In this document: in pieces, positions 50,528 through 59,190 of the stretch
Numbering within the stretch: the first letter of the stretch is position 1
Layout of the letters: each line of letters begins with the position of its first letter
Assembly (NCBI RefSeq): GCF_000934765.1
Contig: NZ_JYNN01000005.1
Coordinates: forward strand, 1 to 64,000
Origin: Thiomicrospira microaerophila
GTDB lineage: Bacteria; Pseudomonadota; Gammaproteobacteria; Thiomicrospirales; Thiomicrospiraceae
Length of the DNA stretch: 64,000 bases
Direction: 5' to 3'
Made by a program: the position numbers and the translations under genes
Notes under the pieces: generated by a model
The model's database searches: none
What the model was told of the DNA's origin: nothing
Seen by the model: the letters and a program-made list of their open reading frames with translations, nothing else

Positions 50528-50687
50528 GCAAACGTGCCTCCTCTTGCTGTTGCTGACGCCATGACTGCAATAAGCGTTGGTGACGCCAATAGGGGATCAG
50601 CAGGTTATAACCCATCACCAATAGACTCAAGCCTACCGAAGACCATACATACGCGCCATAACCGCCCATTGAAAAAAACTCGCTCAT
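50514..50687 (-). CDS. ccmD: Cytochrome c maturation protein CcmD
   Basis: 57-residue frame from the ATG at 50687 to TAA at 50514. It reads MSEFFSMGGYGAYVWSSVGL, one membrane helix, then IPYWRHQRLLQSWRQQQQEE. This is the CcmD pattern (short N-terminus with M-G-G-Y-x-x-Y-V-W, then a basic and Gln-rich tail). Overlaps ccmC by 4 bp (ATGA) and ccmE by 14 bp. CcmD helps release heme-loaded CcmE from the ABC complex. Confidence 0.9.
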   Translation of the reverse strand: MSEFFSMGGYGAYVWSSVGLSLLVMGYNLLIPYWRHQRLLQSWRQQQQEEARLHESG

Positions 50688-51481
50688 CTCGCGTTATCCT
50701 TTGACTTGTCTTTAGTCGGCTGAATCTGCGCCTGCACCATCGCCTGTACTATCGCCTGCACCCAGGCGCTTTGCGGATAACGCAGCAACAATTCAGTGCG
50801 CAAACGCAACATCAGCATCCACAGATACATTAGTTTAAACGCCAATAGGGTAATCAACAAGGGCCAAAGCATATCCGGATGAATCGATGGCGTATCAAGC
50901 TTGCTCAAGCTTGGCGGTTGATGCAATGTATTCCACCAGATAACCGAATAATGAATAATCGGAATATTCACCACCCCCACCAATGTCATCAGACTTGCGG
51001 CCTTTGCGGCTTGACGCTTATCTTCAATCGCATGATACAGCGCAAAAATACCTAAATAGATAAACAGCAAAATCAATTCGGAGGTCAGCCTTGCATCCCA
51101 CACCCACCAGGCACCCCACATGGGTTTACCCCAAATAGCGCCGGTAAACAGCGCCATCAAAGTAAACGCCGCACCAATTGGCGCACTGGCAATCAACGCC
51201 AACTCGGCGACCTGAATCCGCCATACCAGCACGCTGATCGCCATCATGGTCATCGCCATATACACCAACATCGACAACCAAGCCGCCGGCACATGCACAT
51301 AAATAATCCGAAATGCATCACCCTGCTGGTAATCAGCCGGTGCAAACACCAAACCCCAAACTAGCCCAATCACTAATAAACTACTGGCCAGCAGCGCCAC
51401 CCAAGGCAAGCCGGTCTGGATGCGCGGATAAACAAAATGCGGCACGGCCCATTGATAAAACCACTTTAAAACTGGATGCAT
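50684..51481 (-). CDS. ccmC: Heme export protein CcmC
   Basis: 265 residues, six membrane helices. Heme motif WGAWWVWDARLTSELILLF with flanking histidines. Passes heme to CcmE. Ends over the ccmD start and follows ccmB by 7 bp. Confidence 0.95.
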   Translation of the reverse strand: MHPVLKWFYQWAVPHFVYPRIQTGLPWVALLASSLLVIGLVWGLVFAPADYQQGDAFRIIYVHVPAAWLSMLVYMAMTMMAISVLVWRIQVAELALIASAPIGAAFTLMALFTGAIWGKPMWGAWWVWDARLTSELILLFIYLGIFALYHAIEDKRQAAKAASLMTLVGVVNIPIIHYSVIWWNTLHQPPSLSKLDTPSIHPDMLWPLLITLLAFKLMYLWMLMLRLRTELLLRYPQSAWVQAIVQAMVQAQIQPTKDKSKDNAR

Positions 51482-51488
51482 AATTGTC

Positions 51489-52151
51489 CTAATTCAAACT
51501 CAGTTTAAGCGCCTTCGCCACCGCCAAAGGCGCGAGCGTGACCGATAAAACCGCGAGTGCGGCTAACAAATAGAGTGGCCCCAATGCCGACCAACCCTGT
51601 GCCGCAACGTCCACCGCACTGGCGCCAAAAATCAAAATCGGCATATAAAAAGGCAGCACCAGCAGCGCCAAAAGGAAACTATTGTATTTTATGCCACTGG
51701 TGATAGCAACGCCGACCGCGCCAATCCACACCAGGCTCAGACTCCCCAAAACCAAACTTAATACCAAAACCGGCAAGGCGCTGACCGGCAAATGTAAGCC
51801 ATAACCCAGTAACGGCGACAAGACCACCAAGGGCAGCGCATAGAGTAACCAATGACTCACCAGCTTGGCATAAGTATAGCGCAACAGGCTGGCTTGGCTG
51901 GCCGCCCAAAGCTCCAAGGTGCCATCATCATGATCACCACGAAACATGGAGTCCAACGACAAGAGTGTCGCCAACAAGGCCGCCACCCATAACAACCCAG
52001 GCGCAACCGCGGCTAGTGTCTGGGGCGAGCCCCCCAGCGCCAAAGGAAACAAGATAATCACCAAGGCAAAAAACAACAAGGGCGTTAACCAGTCCAATTT
52101 ATTCGCATAGGCCAAACTCAACTGCTGCTGCACTAAGCGCACAAAACGCAT
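51489..52151 (-). CDS. ccmB: Heme exporter ABC permease CcmB
   Basis: 220 residues, six membrane helices. Motifs include LLSLDSMFRGDHDDGTLELW typical of CcmB. Works with CcmA. Shares one base with ccmA. Confidence 0.95.
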   Translation of the reverse strand: MRFVRLVQQQLSLAYANKLDWLTPLLFFALVIILFPLALGGSPQTLAAVAPGLLWVAALLATLLSLDSMFRGDHDDGTLELWAASQASLLRYTYAKLVSHWLLYALPLVVLSPLLGYGLHLPVSALPVLVLSLVLGSLSLVWIGAVGVAITSGIKYNSFLLALLVLPFYMPILIFGASAVDVAAQGWSALGPLYLLAALAVLSVTLAPLAVAKALKLSLN

Positions 52152-52792
52152 TAATGCGCTCCCAACTGCAAGCGTTGCACCTTCGCCTCATCAATCATCA
52201 CCGCATGATGCGCCGCCATCACCGCGATACCACCGGCCTCTAAATGGCGATCCAACATCTGCTCAAACTGTGAAATACCCTGGGTATCGAGCGCCGCTTG
52301 GGGTTCATCCAGCAACCAGACCGGTGCGGAGGTCAACATCAAGCTGGCCAGCGCCAAACGGCGTTTCATCCCCTGCGAAAATCGGCCCACTAACTGATGG
52401 CGCACCGCAAACAAACCAAAATAGTCCAAGGCTTTCAGTGGGTCAAGCTGGTTTTGTGGGCGTAAGCTGGCTAAAAAGGCGAGGTTTTGCAATGCAGTCC
52501 ATTGCATTTTAAGGGCATTACGATCACCCAACCAGGCCTGGTTGGGTGCTTGACTAGCATGGTTATCTTGATTAGCATGATTATCTGAAGCGATAGAATG
52601 GGAAAAGTGAATCGACCCCTGATCGGGTTCAATTAAACCGGCAAGAATTTTTAACAGCGTACTTTTGCCAGCACCGTTGTGACCTATCAGCAACAAAAGC
52701 TGACCCGGATCGACTTCAAAACATAGGTCAGAAAATAAAAGTTGATGGCCTCGGGCATAACTTAACCCTTGAACACGTAGCACCCCTATCAC
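52151..52792 (-). CDS. ccmA: Heme exporter ABC ATPase CcmA
   Basis: 213 residues. Walker A GHNGAGKSTLLKIL, signature FSQGMKRRLALAS, Walker B VWLLDEPQAAL. An insertion-like polar stretch (DNHANQDNHASQ) sits just before Asn-Gln-Ala-Trp from a perfect palindrome at 52530-52543. First gene of the ccm cluster, 9 bp after dnaN. Confidence 0.93.
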   Translation of the reverse strand: MIGVLRVQGLSYARGHQLLFSDLCFEVDPGQLLLLIGHNGAGKSTLLKILAGLIEPDQGSIHFSHSIASDNHANQDNHASQAPNQAWLGDRNALKMQWTALQNLAFLASLRPQNQLDPLKALDYFGLFAVRHQLVGRFSQGMKRRLALASLMLTSAPVWLLDEPQAALDTQGISQFEQMLDRHLEAGGIAVMAAHHAVMIDEAKVQRLQLGAH

Positions 52793-52801
52793 ACACGCAA
52801 A

Positions 52802-53911
52802 CTATAAGCGCATCGGCATAATAACATGCTGACATTGCATGCTTCCCTCGCCCGAAGCAATCAAACAGCTATTGCTTGAATCCTTCATATTCAATGTAAT
52901 CACTTCATCCTTCAGCGAGTTAAGCACATCCAATAAATAGCCAACATTAAATCCAATCTCAATCCGTTCCCCTTGATAATCAATCGCCATGTCTTCATGC
53001 GACTCATCCTGTTCCGCATTTTGCGCATGCACCGTAAGAAGGTTATGCTCAAACACCAGGCGCACACCACGAAAACGTTCATTTGATAAAATGGCTGCAC
53101 GCTGCAAAATCGACTTAAATAAATTAAAATCTAGCTGAATCGGCACATCATTGCATTTGGGTATCACGCGATTATAATCAGGATAACGGCCATCAATCAG
53201 CTTACAAGTAAACACCGTGTCCATAAACTGCAAGGTTAGATAGTTTTTGGCTAAGGATAGCTTTACTGTTTGCTCGAGATCGGTGAGCAGCTTGGTCAGT
53301 TCAACAATCGCCTTACGCGGCACAATTGCCTGTGAAGGCGTGACATGACTCAAAGGATCGGACAGCATACAGGTTGACAACCGATGACCATCGGTCGCCA
53401 CCAAGCGAAAACCATAAGGCGAAATATCAAACAGCATACCATTCAAATAAAAACGCACATCTTGATTCGCCATCGCAAAACCACAGTGCTGTAACAAGTT
53501 TTTAAACTCACCCTGCTTAATCTCCAGCAAAGCTTGCGCTTGCGTTAAATCAATATGAGGATAGTCCTCACCTGGCAAGGTAGATAATTTAAATGATGAG
53601 CGCCCGGCTTTTAGCGTACAACGCCCTTCTTCAAAATCAAAATGAACATGCAAACCGTCAGGCAAAGAACGCACAATCGTCAATAGCTTTTGTGCTGGCA
53701 AGGTAATGTCAAACGTTTCGCCCTCAACCGACTCAATCGGCACTTGCGAGCGGGTTTCAATTTCTGAGTCCGAGCCGGTGACAATCAGCTGCGATTGCCA
53801 GACTTGAAATAAAAAGTTACCCAAAATAGGTTTGGTTTGGCGTTTTTCCACCACACCTATGACATTTTGCAGGGCTTTTAATAGGTTTTCACGTTGTATA
53901 GTCAGTTTCAT
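52802..53911 (-). CDS. dnaN: DNA polymerase III sliding clamp (beta subunit)
   Basis: 369 residues from the ATG at 53911 with AAGG seven bases upstream. Three clamp repeats; typical KPILGNFL, RSSFKLSTLPGEDYPHID and C-terminal MPMRL. Downstream of dnaA by 9 bp. recF and gyrB do not follow; ccmA does. Confidence 0.96.
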   Translation of the reverse strand: MKLTIQRENLLKALQNVIGVVEKRQTKPILGNFLFQVWQSQLIVTGSDSEIETRSQVPIESVEGETFDITLPAQKLLTIVRSLPDGLHVHFDFEEGRCTLKAGRSSFKLSTLPGEDYPHIDLTQAQALLEIKQGEFKNLLQHCGFAMANQDVRFYLNGMLFDISPYGFRLVATDGHRLSTCMLSDPLSHVTPSQAIVPRKAIVELTKLLTDLEQTVKLSLAKNYLTLQFMDTVFTCKLIDGRYPDYNRVIPKCNDVPIQLDFNLFKSILQRAAILSNERFRGVRLVFEHNLLTVHAQNAEQDESHEDMAIDYQGERIEIGFNVGYLLDVLNSLKDEVITLNMKDSSNSCLIASGEGSMQCQHVIMPMRL

Positions 53912-53920
53912 ATTCAAACC

Positions 53921-55279
53921 TTAAGACGTAATAATTCGAATTAATTTGGTAAAGTCTTCATCAATACGATGATCGGTTTCACGCAGCTCTTTCACTTTTC
54001 TCACCGCATGCAACACCGTCGTATGGTCACGGCCGCCAAAGGCATCGCCAATTTCTGGCAAGCTGTGGTTGGTCAACTCCTTGGCAATCGCCATTGCCAC
54101 TTGACGTGGACGCGCAATATTACGTGTACGACGCTTAGATAAAATATCCGCAACACGTAATTTATAATAATCCGCGGTCGTTTTTTGAATATTCTCCAGT
54201 GTGACCATTTTTTGTTGCAATGCCAATAAGTCCTTGAGCGCGTCTTTCACCAACAACAAGCTTAAAGGCTGCTCGGTAAACTGTGAATAAGCAATCACAC
54301 GCTTCAACGCACCTTCAAGTTCGCGCACATTACCTCGTAAACGCTTAGCAATAAAAAAAGCGACCTCTTCAGGCAAGGAAATTCCTGCCTCACTGGCTTT
54401 TTTCATTAAGATTGCCACCCGCATTTCAAACTCGGGCGGCTCGACCGCAATTGTCAACCCCCAACCAAAACGCGATTTCAAGCGATCCTCTAAACCATCC
54501 ACTTCTTTAGGAAAGCGATCCGAGGTTAAAATGACCTGTTTATTGCCTTCTAACAGCGTGTTAAAGGTATGAAAAAACTCCTCTTGAGATTGCTCTTTAT
54601 TAGCGAAAAATTGGATATCGTCAATCAATAACGCATCCAATGAACGATAAAAGCGCTTGAAGTCTTCAATTTTATTATGACGCAATGCATTGACCATATC
54701 CGCCACAAAACTCTCAGAATGCAAATAGGCGACACGCGCATTCGGATTCTTCGCCAACAAGGCATTACCAATCGCATGCATCAAATGGGTTTTACCCAAG
54801 CCAACCCCCCCGTAGATAAAAAAGGGGTTATAGCTGCCACCCGGATTATCAGCCACTTGACGCGCCGCCGCGGCCGCCAACTGGTTGGCCTTCCCCTCAA
54901 CAAAATTATCAAAAGTGTAGTTAGGGTTGAGCTTATGCTTGATGGTTTTTTTTGCCACCTCGGCACTGGGTGTTTTTTTGACGGCAGGCTGCTGCAAAGG
55001 CTTGGGAACGGTTGGCTCGTTAACAGGCTCATCTAAATCATAATCACCAATTTCCAAACGCACCTGGGGTGGGTTATCAGGAATAACACGCTCAACCGCC
55101 TGACGAATATTACTCATCAGCTTACGGTTTACCCAATCCAGGATAAAAGGCGTCGGGGCTAAAAGTCGGATAACAGAGTCTTCTTCAATGACTTTTAACG
55201 GACGAATCCAGCTATGAAATTGCTGCTCATTGAGATCATCTTCTAAATACTTGAGGCTTTGTGACCATAAATGACTCAA
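53921..55279 (-). CDS. dnaA: Chromosomal replication initiator DnaA
   Basis: 452 residues. Domain [29 protein letters not shown]+ Walker [17 protein letters not shown], Walker [10 protein letters not shown], and domain IV DNA-binding helix [19 protein letters not shown]. Opens oriC by binding DnaA boxes, four of which lie directly upstream. Reads away from oriC. Confidence 0.97.
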   Translation of the reverse strand: MSHLWSQSLKYLEDDLNEQQFHSWIRPLKVIEEDSVIRLLAPTPFILDWVNRKLMSNIRQAVERVIPDNPPQVRLEIGDYDLDEPVNEPTVPKPLQQPAVKKTPSAEVAKKTIKHKLNPNYTFDNFVEGKANQLAAAAARQVADNPGGSYNPFFIYGGVGLGKTHLMHAIGNALLAKNPNARVAYLHSESFVADMVNALRHNKIEDFKRFYRSLDALLIDDIQFFANKEQSQEEFFHTFNTLLEGNKQVILTSDRFPKEVDGLEDRLKSRFGWGLTIAVEPPEFEMRVAILMKKASEAGISLPEEVAFFIAKRLRGNVRELEGALKRVIAYSQFTEQPLSLLLVKDALKDLLALQQKMVTLENIQKTTADYYKLRVADILSKRRTRNIARPRQVAMAIAKELTNHSLPEIGDAFGGRDHTTVLHAVRKVKELRETDHRIDEDFTKLIRIITS

Positions 55280-55474
55280 ATTCGTCTCCTTTTAGGCGAA
55301 ACTTTATTAATAAGTTCAATTATAGCTGTGAATAACTTTAAAAAACAGCCCCCACTTGTGGATAACTTTTCAATAAACCCTGTGGATAAGTAGTTTATTG
55401 TTTCAATAAGTTGATGAAATAATTATAAAAACAGAGGTGGATAAAAATTTTTAAAATATCTCAGCTTTGACACA
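55280..55474. other. Probable replication origin oriC
   Basis: An AT-rich gap upstream of dnaA with DnaA boxes in one orientation: TGTGAATAA at 55327-55335, TGTGGATAA at 55357-55365 and 55381-55389 (both exact TTATCCACA inverses), and GGTGGATAA at 55436-55444 with one mismatch. Very AT-rich runs at 55410-55460 (AATTATAAAA, ATAAAAATTTTTAAAATAT) are a candidate unwinding region. Position next to dnaA supports the call. Also contains the dnaA promoter. Confidence 0.8.
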
Positions 55475-56263
55475 TTAGAAGAACAACATCTTCAAGCCAA
55501 GCACGATTAACAAATAGGCAAATAACCGCTTCAACAGCGTTACTGAACTGCGATGTGCTAGCTTTGCGCCCCAATGTGCCGTAAAAACACTCATCACCAC
55601 AATCGCTAAAAACGCTGGCCAATACACAAACCCTGTGGTGTAGCTGGGTAAATCATCCAACTTTAACCCGGCCAACATATATGCCAGGGTGCCAGATAAA
55701 GCCACCGGCAAAGATAAGGCTGCCGATGTCGCGATCGCCTGATGCGCTTTAATGTTATGCCAAAGCTGATACGGCGTACTCAAAGAACCGCCCCCCACAC
55801 CGAGCAATGCCGATACCCCACCTATCCCGGCTCCTGCTGTATTACGTGCCACCAGGCCTGGTAGCTGACGATGGGGCGCGGGTTTTTTGTTCGCTAACAT
55901 TTGCCAAGCCACCAACAACTCCATCACGCCAAATAATTTTGCTAACACCGATGTCGAAAAAAACTGCGCGCTCCACGCGCCAACAAACGCACCGAGTAAT
56001 ACACCCGCTATCATGGTTTTTAAAATGTCCCAGCGCACCGCTTGATGACGATGGTGGGTATTGACCGATGATAAACTGGTAATTAAAATCGTCGCCAACG
56101 ACGTTGCAATCGCGATATGCACACTATAAGGACTCTCCAAATAAATCAAAAACACCGTGCTTAAAATCGGCACCAGTACCAGGCCACCCCCAATCCCAAG
56201 CAGCCCAGCCAATAAACCGGCAAACGCACCCGCAATCAAATAAATCAGGATTTCAATAAACAT
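55475..56263 (-). CDS. TauE/SafE-family sulfite/anion exporter-like permease
   Basis: 262 residues from the ATG at 56263, preceded by GGAGAAGAG. The frame continues upstream through a hexanucleotide repeat that would encode Glu-Pro repeats; MFIEILIYLIAG is the expected family start. Eight or so membrane helices, motifs GLLAGLLGIGGGLVLVPIL and the second copy GIGGVSALLGVGGGSLSTPY. TauE/SafE members move sulfur-containing anions such as sulfite or sulfoacetate; in this organism a sulfur-oxyanion substrate is plausible but unproven. Inserted between yidC and oriC. Confidence 0.85.
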   Translation of the reverse strand: MFIEILIYLIAGAFAGLLAGLLGIGGGLVLVPILSTVFLIYLESPYSVHIAIATSLATILITSLSSVNTHHRHQAVRWDILKTMIAGVLLGAFVGAWSAQFFSTSVLAKLFGVMELLVAWQMLANKKPAPHRQLPGLVARNTAGAGIGGVSALLGVGGGSLSTPYQLWHNIKAHQAIATSAALSLPVALSGTLAYMLAGLKLDDLPSYTTGFVYWPAFLAIVVMSVFTAHWGAKLAHRSSVTLLKRLFAYLLIVLGLKMLFF

Positions 56264-56303
56264 GGCACTTCTCTCTTCTCCATAGGGTGTAATCGAAAGT
56301 GAT

Positions 56304-56345
56304 GGTTCCGGTTCCGGTTCCGGTTCCGGTTCCGGTTCCGGTTCC
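56304..56345. repeat. Hexanucleotide tandem repeat (GGTTCC) x7
   Basis: Seven exact head-to-tail copies of GGTTCC, 41 bases upstream of the TauE-family start. Read on the minus strand it codes for Glu-Pro in the open upstream extension. Confidence 0.95.
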
Positions 56346-56353
56346 GACCCCCA

Positions 56354-56430
56354 CGTCATTCCGGCGAAGGCCGGAATCCCAAACCAACGGCGTACAATCT
56401 CAAGAGATCTCGGTCTAAGCCGGGATGACC
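56354..56430. repeat. REP/BIME-like palindromic element
   Basis: CGTCATTCCGGCGAAGGCCGG at the left and GCCGGGATGACC at the right form outer inverted ends (GTCAT...ATGAC). The left palindrome also occurs at 8095-8121. Fills much of the gap between yidC and the permease gene. Confidence 0.65.
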
Positions 56431-56480
56431 TGTCAACGAACCAGGCCGATATGCACTTTCAATTGCACCCTTTTCCATAC

Positions 56481-56512
56481 AAAAAAGCCACGCATAAGTG
56501 CGTGGCTTTTTT
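56481..56512 (-). terminator. Rho-independent terminator of yidC
   Basis: AAAAAAGCCACGCA/TGCGTGGCTTTTTT with loop TAAG: strong symmetric hairpin with T run, 23 bases past the yidC stop. Confidence 0.9.
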
Positions 56513-56534
56513 AAACTTAACCGCTCAAAGAAGG

Positions 56535-58220
56535 TTAGCGTTTTTTCTCGGCTAAAGCCTCTTTGGCATCCATTTTTTCGATTTTCTTCGTAATATAGTA
56601 TTGCTGAGAAACCGAAAGAATGTTGTTCATTAACCAGTAAAGCACCAAACCAGCCGGGAACCACATAAAGAACAGCGTAAAGATAAACGGCAATAGGCGC
56701 ATCACCTTTTGCTGCATTTCATCCATCATCGCGGTCGGGTTCAGTTTTTGCTGAATCCACATGGTTAAGCCCATCAAAATTGGCAACACAAAATACGGAT
56801 CTTTGGTTGATAGATCACTAATCCACAAGATCCATTCGGCTTGACGCATCTCGACAGAATAGATTAGCACCCAGTAAAGCGCGATAAACACCGGCATCTG
56901 CACCAAGATAGGCAAGCAGCCCCCCAGCGGATTGATTTTCTCCTCTTTATAGAGCTTCATCATCTTCTGCTGGAAGAGTACTTTATCGTCACCGTAGTTT
57001 TCTTTTAACTGCTTTAACTTCGGCTGGAACTTGCGTAACTTCGCCATCGAGTAGTAACTCTTCGCCGATAGCCAGTAGAACGCCAACTTAATCAAAATCG
57101 TCAATACAATAATCGACCAACCCCAGTTACCGACAATATTATGAATATGGTTAAGCAACCAGAAAAGGGGTTCAGCTAGGATCGTAAACATCCCATAGTC
57201 AATGGTACGCTCTAAACCCGGTGCAATCTGTTTCAACACATTTTGTTCGGTTGGGCCAATATAAATTTGACTGGTGATCACACCCGTCTGACCCGCGTCA
57301 ATCGTCACAGCCGGCTCGACCACACCGATCGAATAACGCCCTTGATCCAGCGCACGTGCATAATAAGTATTGGTTACATTTTGATTCGGCACTGCGGCGG
57401 TCACAAAGTAATGTTGAATCATCGCCGCCCAACCGCCTTGAATCGGCAGGTTTTCTAGGGGCTGATTGGCAATGTCTTTAAAATCGTATTTGTTATACTT
57501 TTTGTCATCACTGTAATGATCGTAATATACAGGTCCGGTATAGGTGTACATCATCAACGAGGAATAAGGATCATGCGCGGTACGCACAAACTGAGAATAC
57601 AAACTACCTGACCAGGCCTGGTCAGTGCGGTTGGTCACCTCATATTCCACATCAATCAAATAAGAACCACGGGTAAACACATAGGTTTTAGTGACCTCAA
57701 CGCCGCCCTCACGCCAAACCATCGGCACACGCAATGTATCACCTTCCATACGGAACTCCGTTTGCTCAACATGGAAAACCGAACGGTGTGTTGGCGCAGG
57801 TAAGGCGGCACTCGGCGGGGTGGCAATACCGTTTTGGTGGAAATAAATCAACGGCCCTTGATCACCCATTAAATGAAACGGTGTATCACGATCACGCGGC
57901 ATGCCATGCAGCGGTGTACGCGCATCACGGATATCACCGCCCAGGGTATCAATTTCAAGATGAAGTGTGTCCGTAATAACACGAATTCGCTGTTGCTGCT
58001 CCATTCGCGTGACGGCCTGTGGGACATCCGCGCCCTGTTCCGTTAGGCTCATCGCACCGTCTATCGGCATATTCGCCATCGGCACATCGGCAGGGCGATC
58101 AGCATGAATAGCGGCTTGATTCGGATCTATTGGCGGTGAAGCGCTAAACTTCATCCATTGAAACCACAACCACATGGCGGTAAAGGCCAGGGCAATCCAC
58201 CAAAACGCTCTCATATTCAT
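56535..58220 (-). CDS. yidC: Membrane protein insertase YidC
   Basis: 561 residues. N-terminal helix (FWWIALAFTAMWLWFQWM), large periplasmic domain, then the conserved insertase core: NWGWSIIVLTILIKLAFYWLSAKSYYSMAKLR, KINPLGGCLPILVQMPVFIALYW, and FFMWFPAGLVLYWLMNNILS. Inserts membrane proteins including ATP synthase Fo subunits. Two bases after rnpA; the small yidD gene often between them is absent, and mnmE does not follow. A TGACCAGGCCTGGTCA version of the palindrome lies at 57609-57624. Confidence 0.96.
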   Translation of the reverse strand: MNMRAFWWIALAFTAMWLWFQWMKFSASPPIDPNQAAIHADRPADVPMANMPIDGAMSLTEQGADVPQAVTRMEQQQRIRVITDTLHLEIDTLGGDIRDARTPLHGMPRDRDTPFHLMGDQGPLIYFHQNGIATPPSAALPAPTHRSVFHVEQTEFRMEGDTLRVPMVWREGGVEVTKTYVFTRGSYLIDVEYEVTNRTDQAWSGSLYSQFVRTAHDPYSSLMMYTYTGPVYYDHYSDDKKYNKYDFKDIANQPLENLPIQGGWAAMIQHYFVTAAVPNQNVTNTYYARALDQGRYSIGVVEPAVTIDAGQTGVITSQIYIGPTEQNVLKQIAPGLERTIDYGMFTILAEPLFWLLNHIHNIVGNWGWSIIVLTILIKLAFYWLSAKSYYSMAKLRKFQPKLKQLKENYGDDKVLFQQKMMKLYKEEKINPLGGCLPILVQMPVFIALYWVLIYSVEMRQAEWILWISDLSTKDPYFVLPILMGLTMWIQQKLNPTAMMDEMQQKVMRLLPFIFTLFFMWFPAGLVLYWLMNNILSVSQQYYITKKIEKMDAKEALAEKKR

Positions 58221-58222
58221 GC

Positions 58223-58654
58223 TTATTCCTTAACGCTTGTCTGTTTTAAATCGCTATTTGCAATTTTATTAATCAAATGAAAAAAACTATTTGCTAGAGT
58301 CTGGTTGTCAATGTCTTGCATTCCTCTACGCCCTAACACGACAATATCATAACCGCATAAATGATTTTTATGTTGACGAAATCCCTCACGCGCGATTCTT
58401 TTTACCCGATTACGCCAGACAGCCCGCGATAATTGCTTTTTAGACACCGCCAAACCCAAACGCGGCAACGGCAAATGGTTTGCACGAACAATTAAAGTCC
58501 AATGACGATTAGCAAATTTTTGAGCATCCGTAAATGCGAGAGTGAAATCAGCGGGGGTAAGTAAACGAAGGGATTTAGGAAAATCGTGTTGAAGCAGCCC
58601 GTGAGGTGGCTGCTTCAAGGCTAACGCGTGGGAGGCGACAGAATCAAAACTCAT
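58223..58654 (-). CDS. rnpA: Ribonuclease P protein component RnpA
   Basis: 143 residues. RnpA signature RVKRIAREGFRQHK with LAVSKKQLSRAVWRNRVKR. Has an N-terminal extension of about 28 residues before LTPADFTLAF. Binds the RNase P RNA to process tRNA precursors. Directly after rpmH. Confidence 0.93.
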   Translation of the reverse strand: MSFDSVASHALALKQPPHGLLQHDFPKSLRLLTPADFTLAFTDAQKFANRHWTLIVRANHLPLPRLGLAVSKKQLSRAVWRNRVKRIAREGFRQHKNHLCGYDIVVLGRRGMQDIDNQTLANSFFHLINKIANSDLKQTSVKE

Positions 58655-58661
58655 CTCACTG

Positions 58662-58796
58662 CTATACAGTTAAGCGAGCACGACCCTTTGCACGACGCGC
58701 CGCAAGTATCTTGCGACCATTTTTAGTTGCCATGCGAGCACGGAAACCGTGGTTGCGTTTGCGTTTAATAACGCTTGGTTGAAATGTACGTTTCAT
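58662..58796 (-). CDS. rpmH: 50S ribosomal protein L34
   Basis: 44-residue frame from the ATG at 58796 to TAG at 58662: [20 protein letters not shown], then [21 protein letters not shown]. Fits L34 throughout. First gene of the rpmH-rnpA-yidC unit. Typically near the bacterial origin. Confidence 0.97.
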   Translation of the reverse strand: MKRTFQPSVIKRKRNHGFRARMATKNGRKILAARRAKGRARLTV

Positions 58797-58916
58797 GTTT
58801 AAATACCTATTTCATTTCGATCGAAAAAAGAGAACAGCAAATACTAATCACTTTTTCAAAAAAAAGCAAGCAAATTCTTTAACAAAAGCCGATAAAGCCG
58901 CTGACTCTTCAAATCA

Positions 58917-59083
58917 AACAAGGCCATTAAGTTAATAAGAAAACCGGTCATTGCGAGGCTGAAGGCCGTGGCAATCTCTAACAAACTGAGCACGCCCTTG
59001 AGAGATTCAGGCTTCGCGCTGACTTCGTTGGCCGCGTCGCTGCGCGCCTCGAAACAGGTTTATTCAAAACTTAATGGCAGTGA
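58917..59083. mobile_element. MITE-like palindromic element, second copy (degraded left end)
   Basis: About 167 bp. The right end TTAATGGCAGTGA and the left CCATTAAGTTAA match the ends of the 169-bp element at 61106-61274. Inside are GGTCATTGCGAGG, GGCAATCTCT and GAGAGATT in the same order. Left terminal bases are changed. A fragment of the other repeat (GCACAGCGTGGGATCGAGTT) adjoins at 59086-59105. It occupies much of the 394-bp gap between rpmH and cmoA; no gene seen there. Confidence 0.7.
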
Positions 59084-59190
59084 GGCACAGCGTGGGATCG
59101 AGTTATAAACGTTAGCCCATTCAGGTTAAGTGCTTTGGCTTCTTGGGTAGGTTGCATTTATAATGCATCTTTTATTCTTGAGAACTGGCT

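Noticed and set aside
56264-56359. N-terminal extension of the TauE-family protein with Glu-Pro repeats
   Set aside because: It arises from the GGTTCC array and a REP-like element; a good ribosome site and the family start are at 56263. Kept only as a possibility in the findings.
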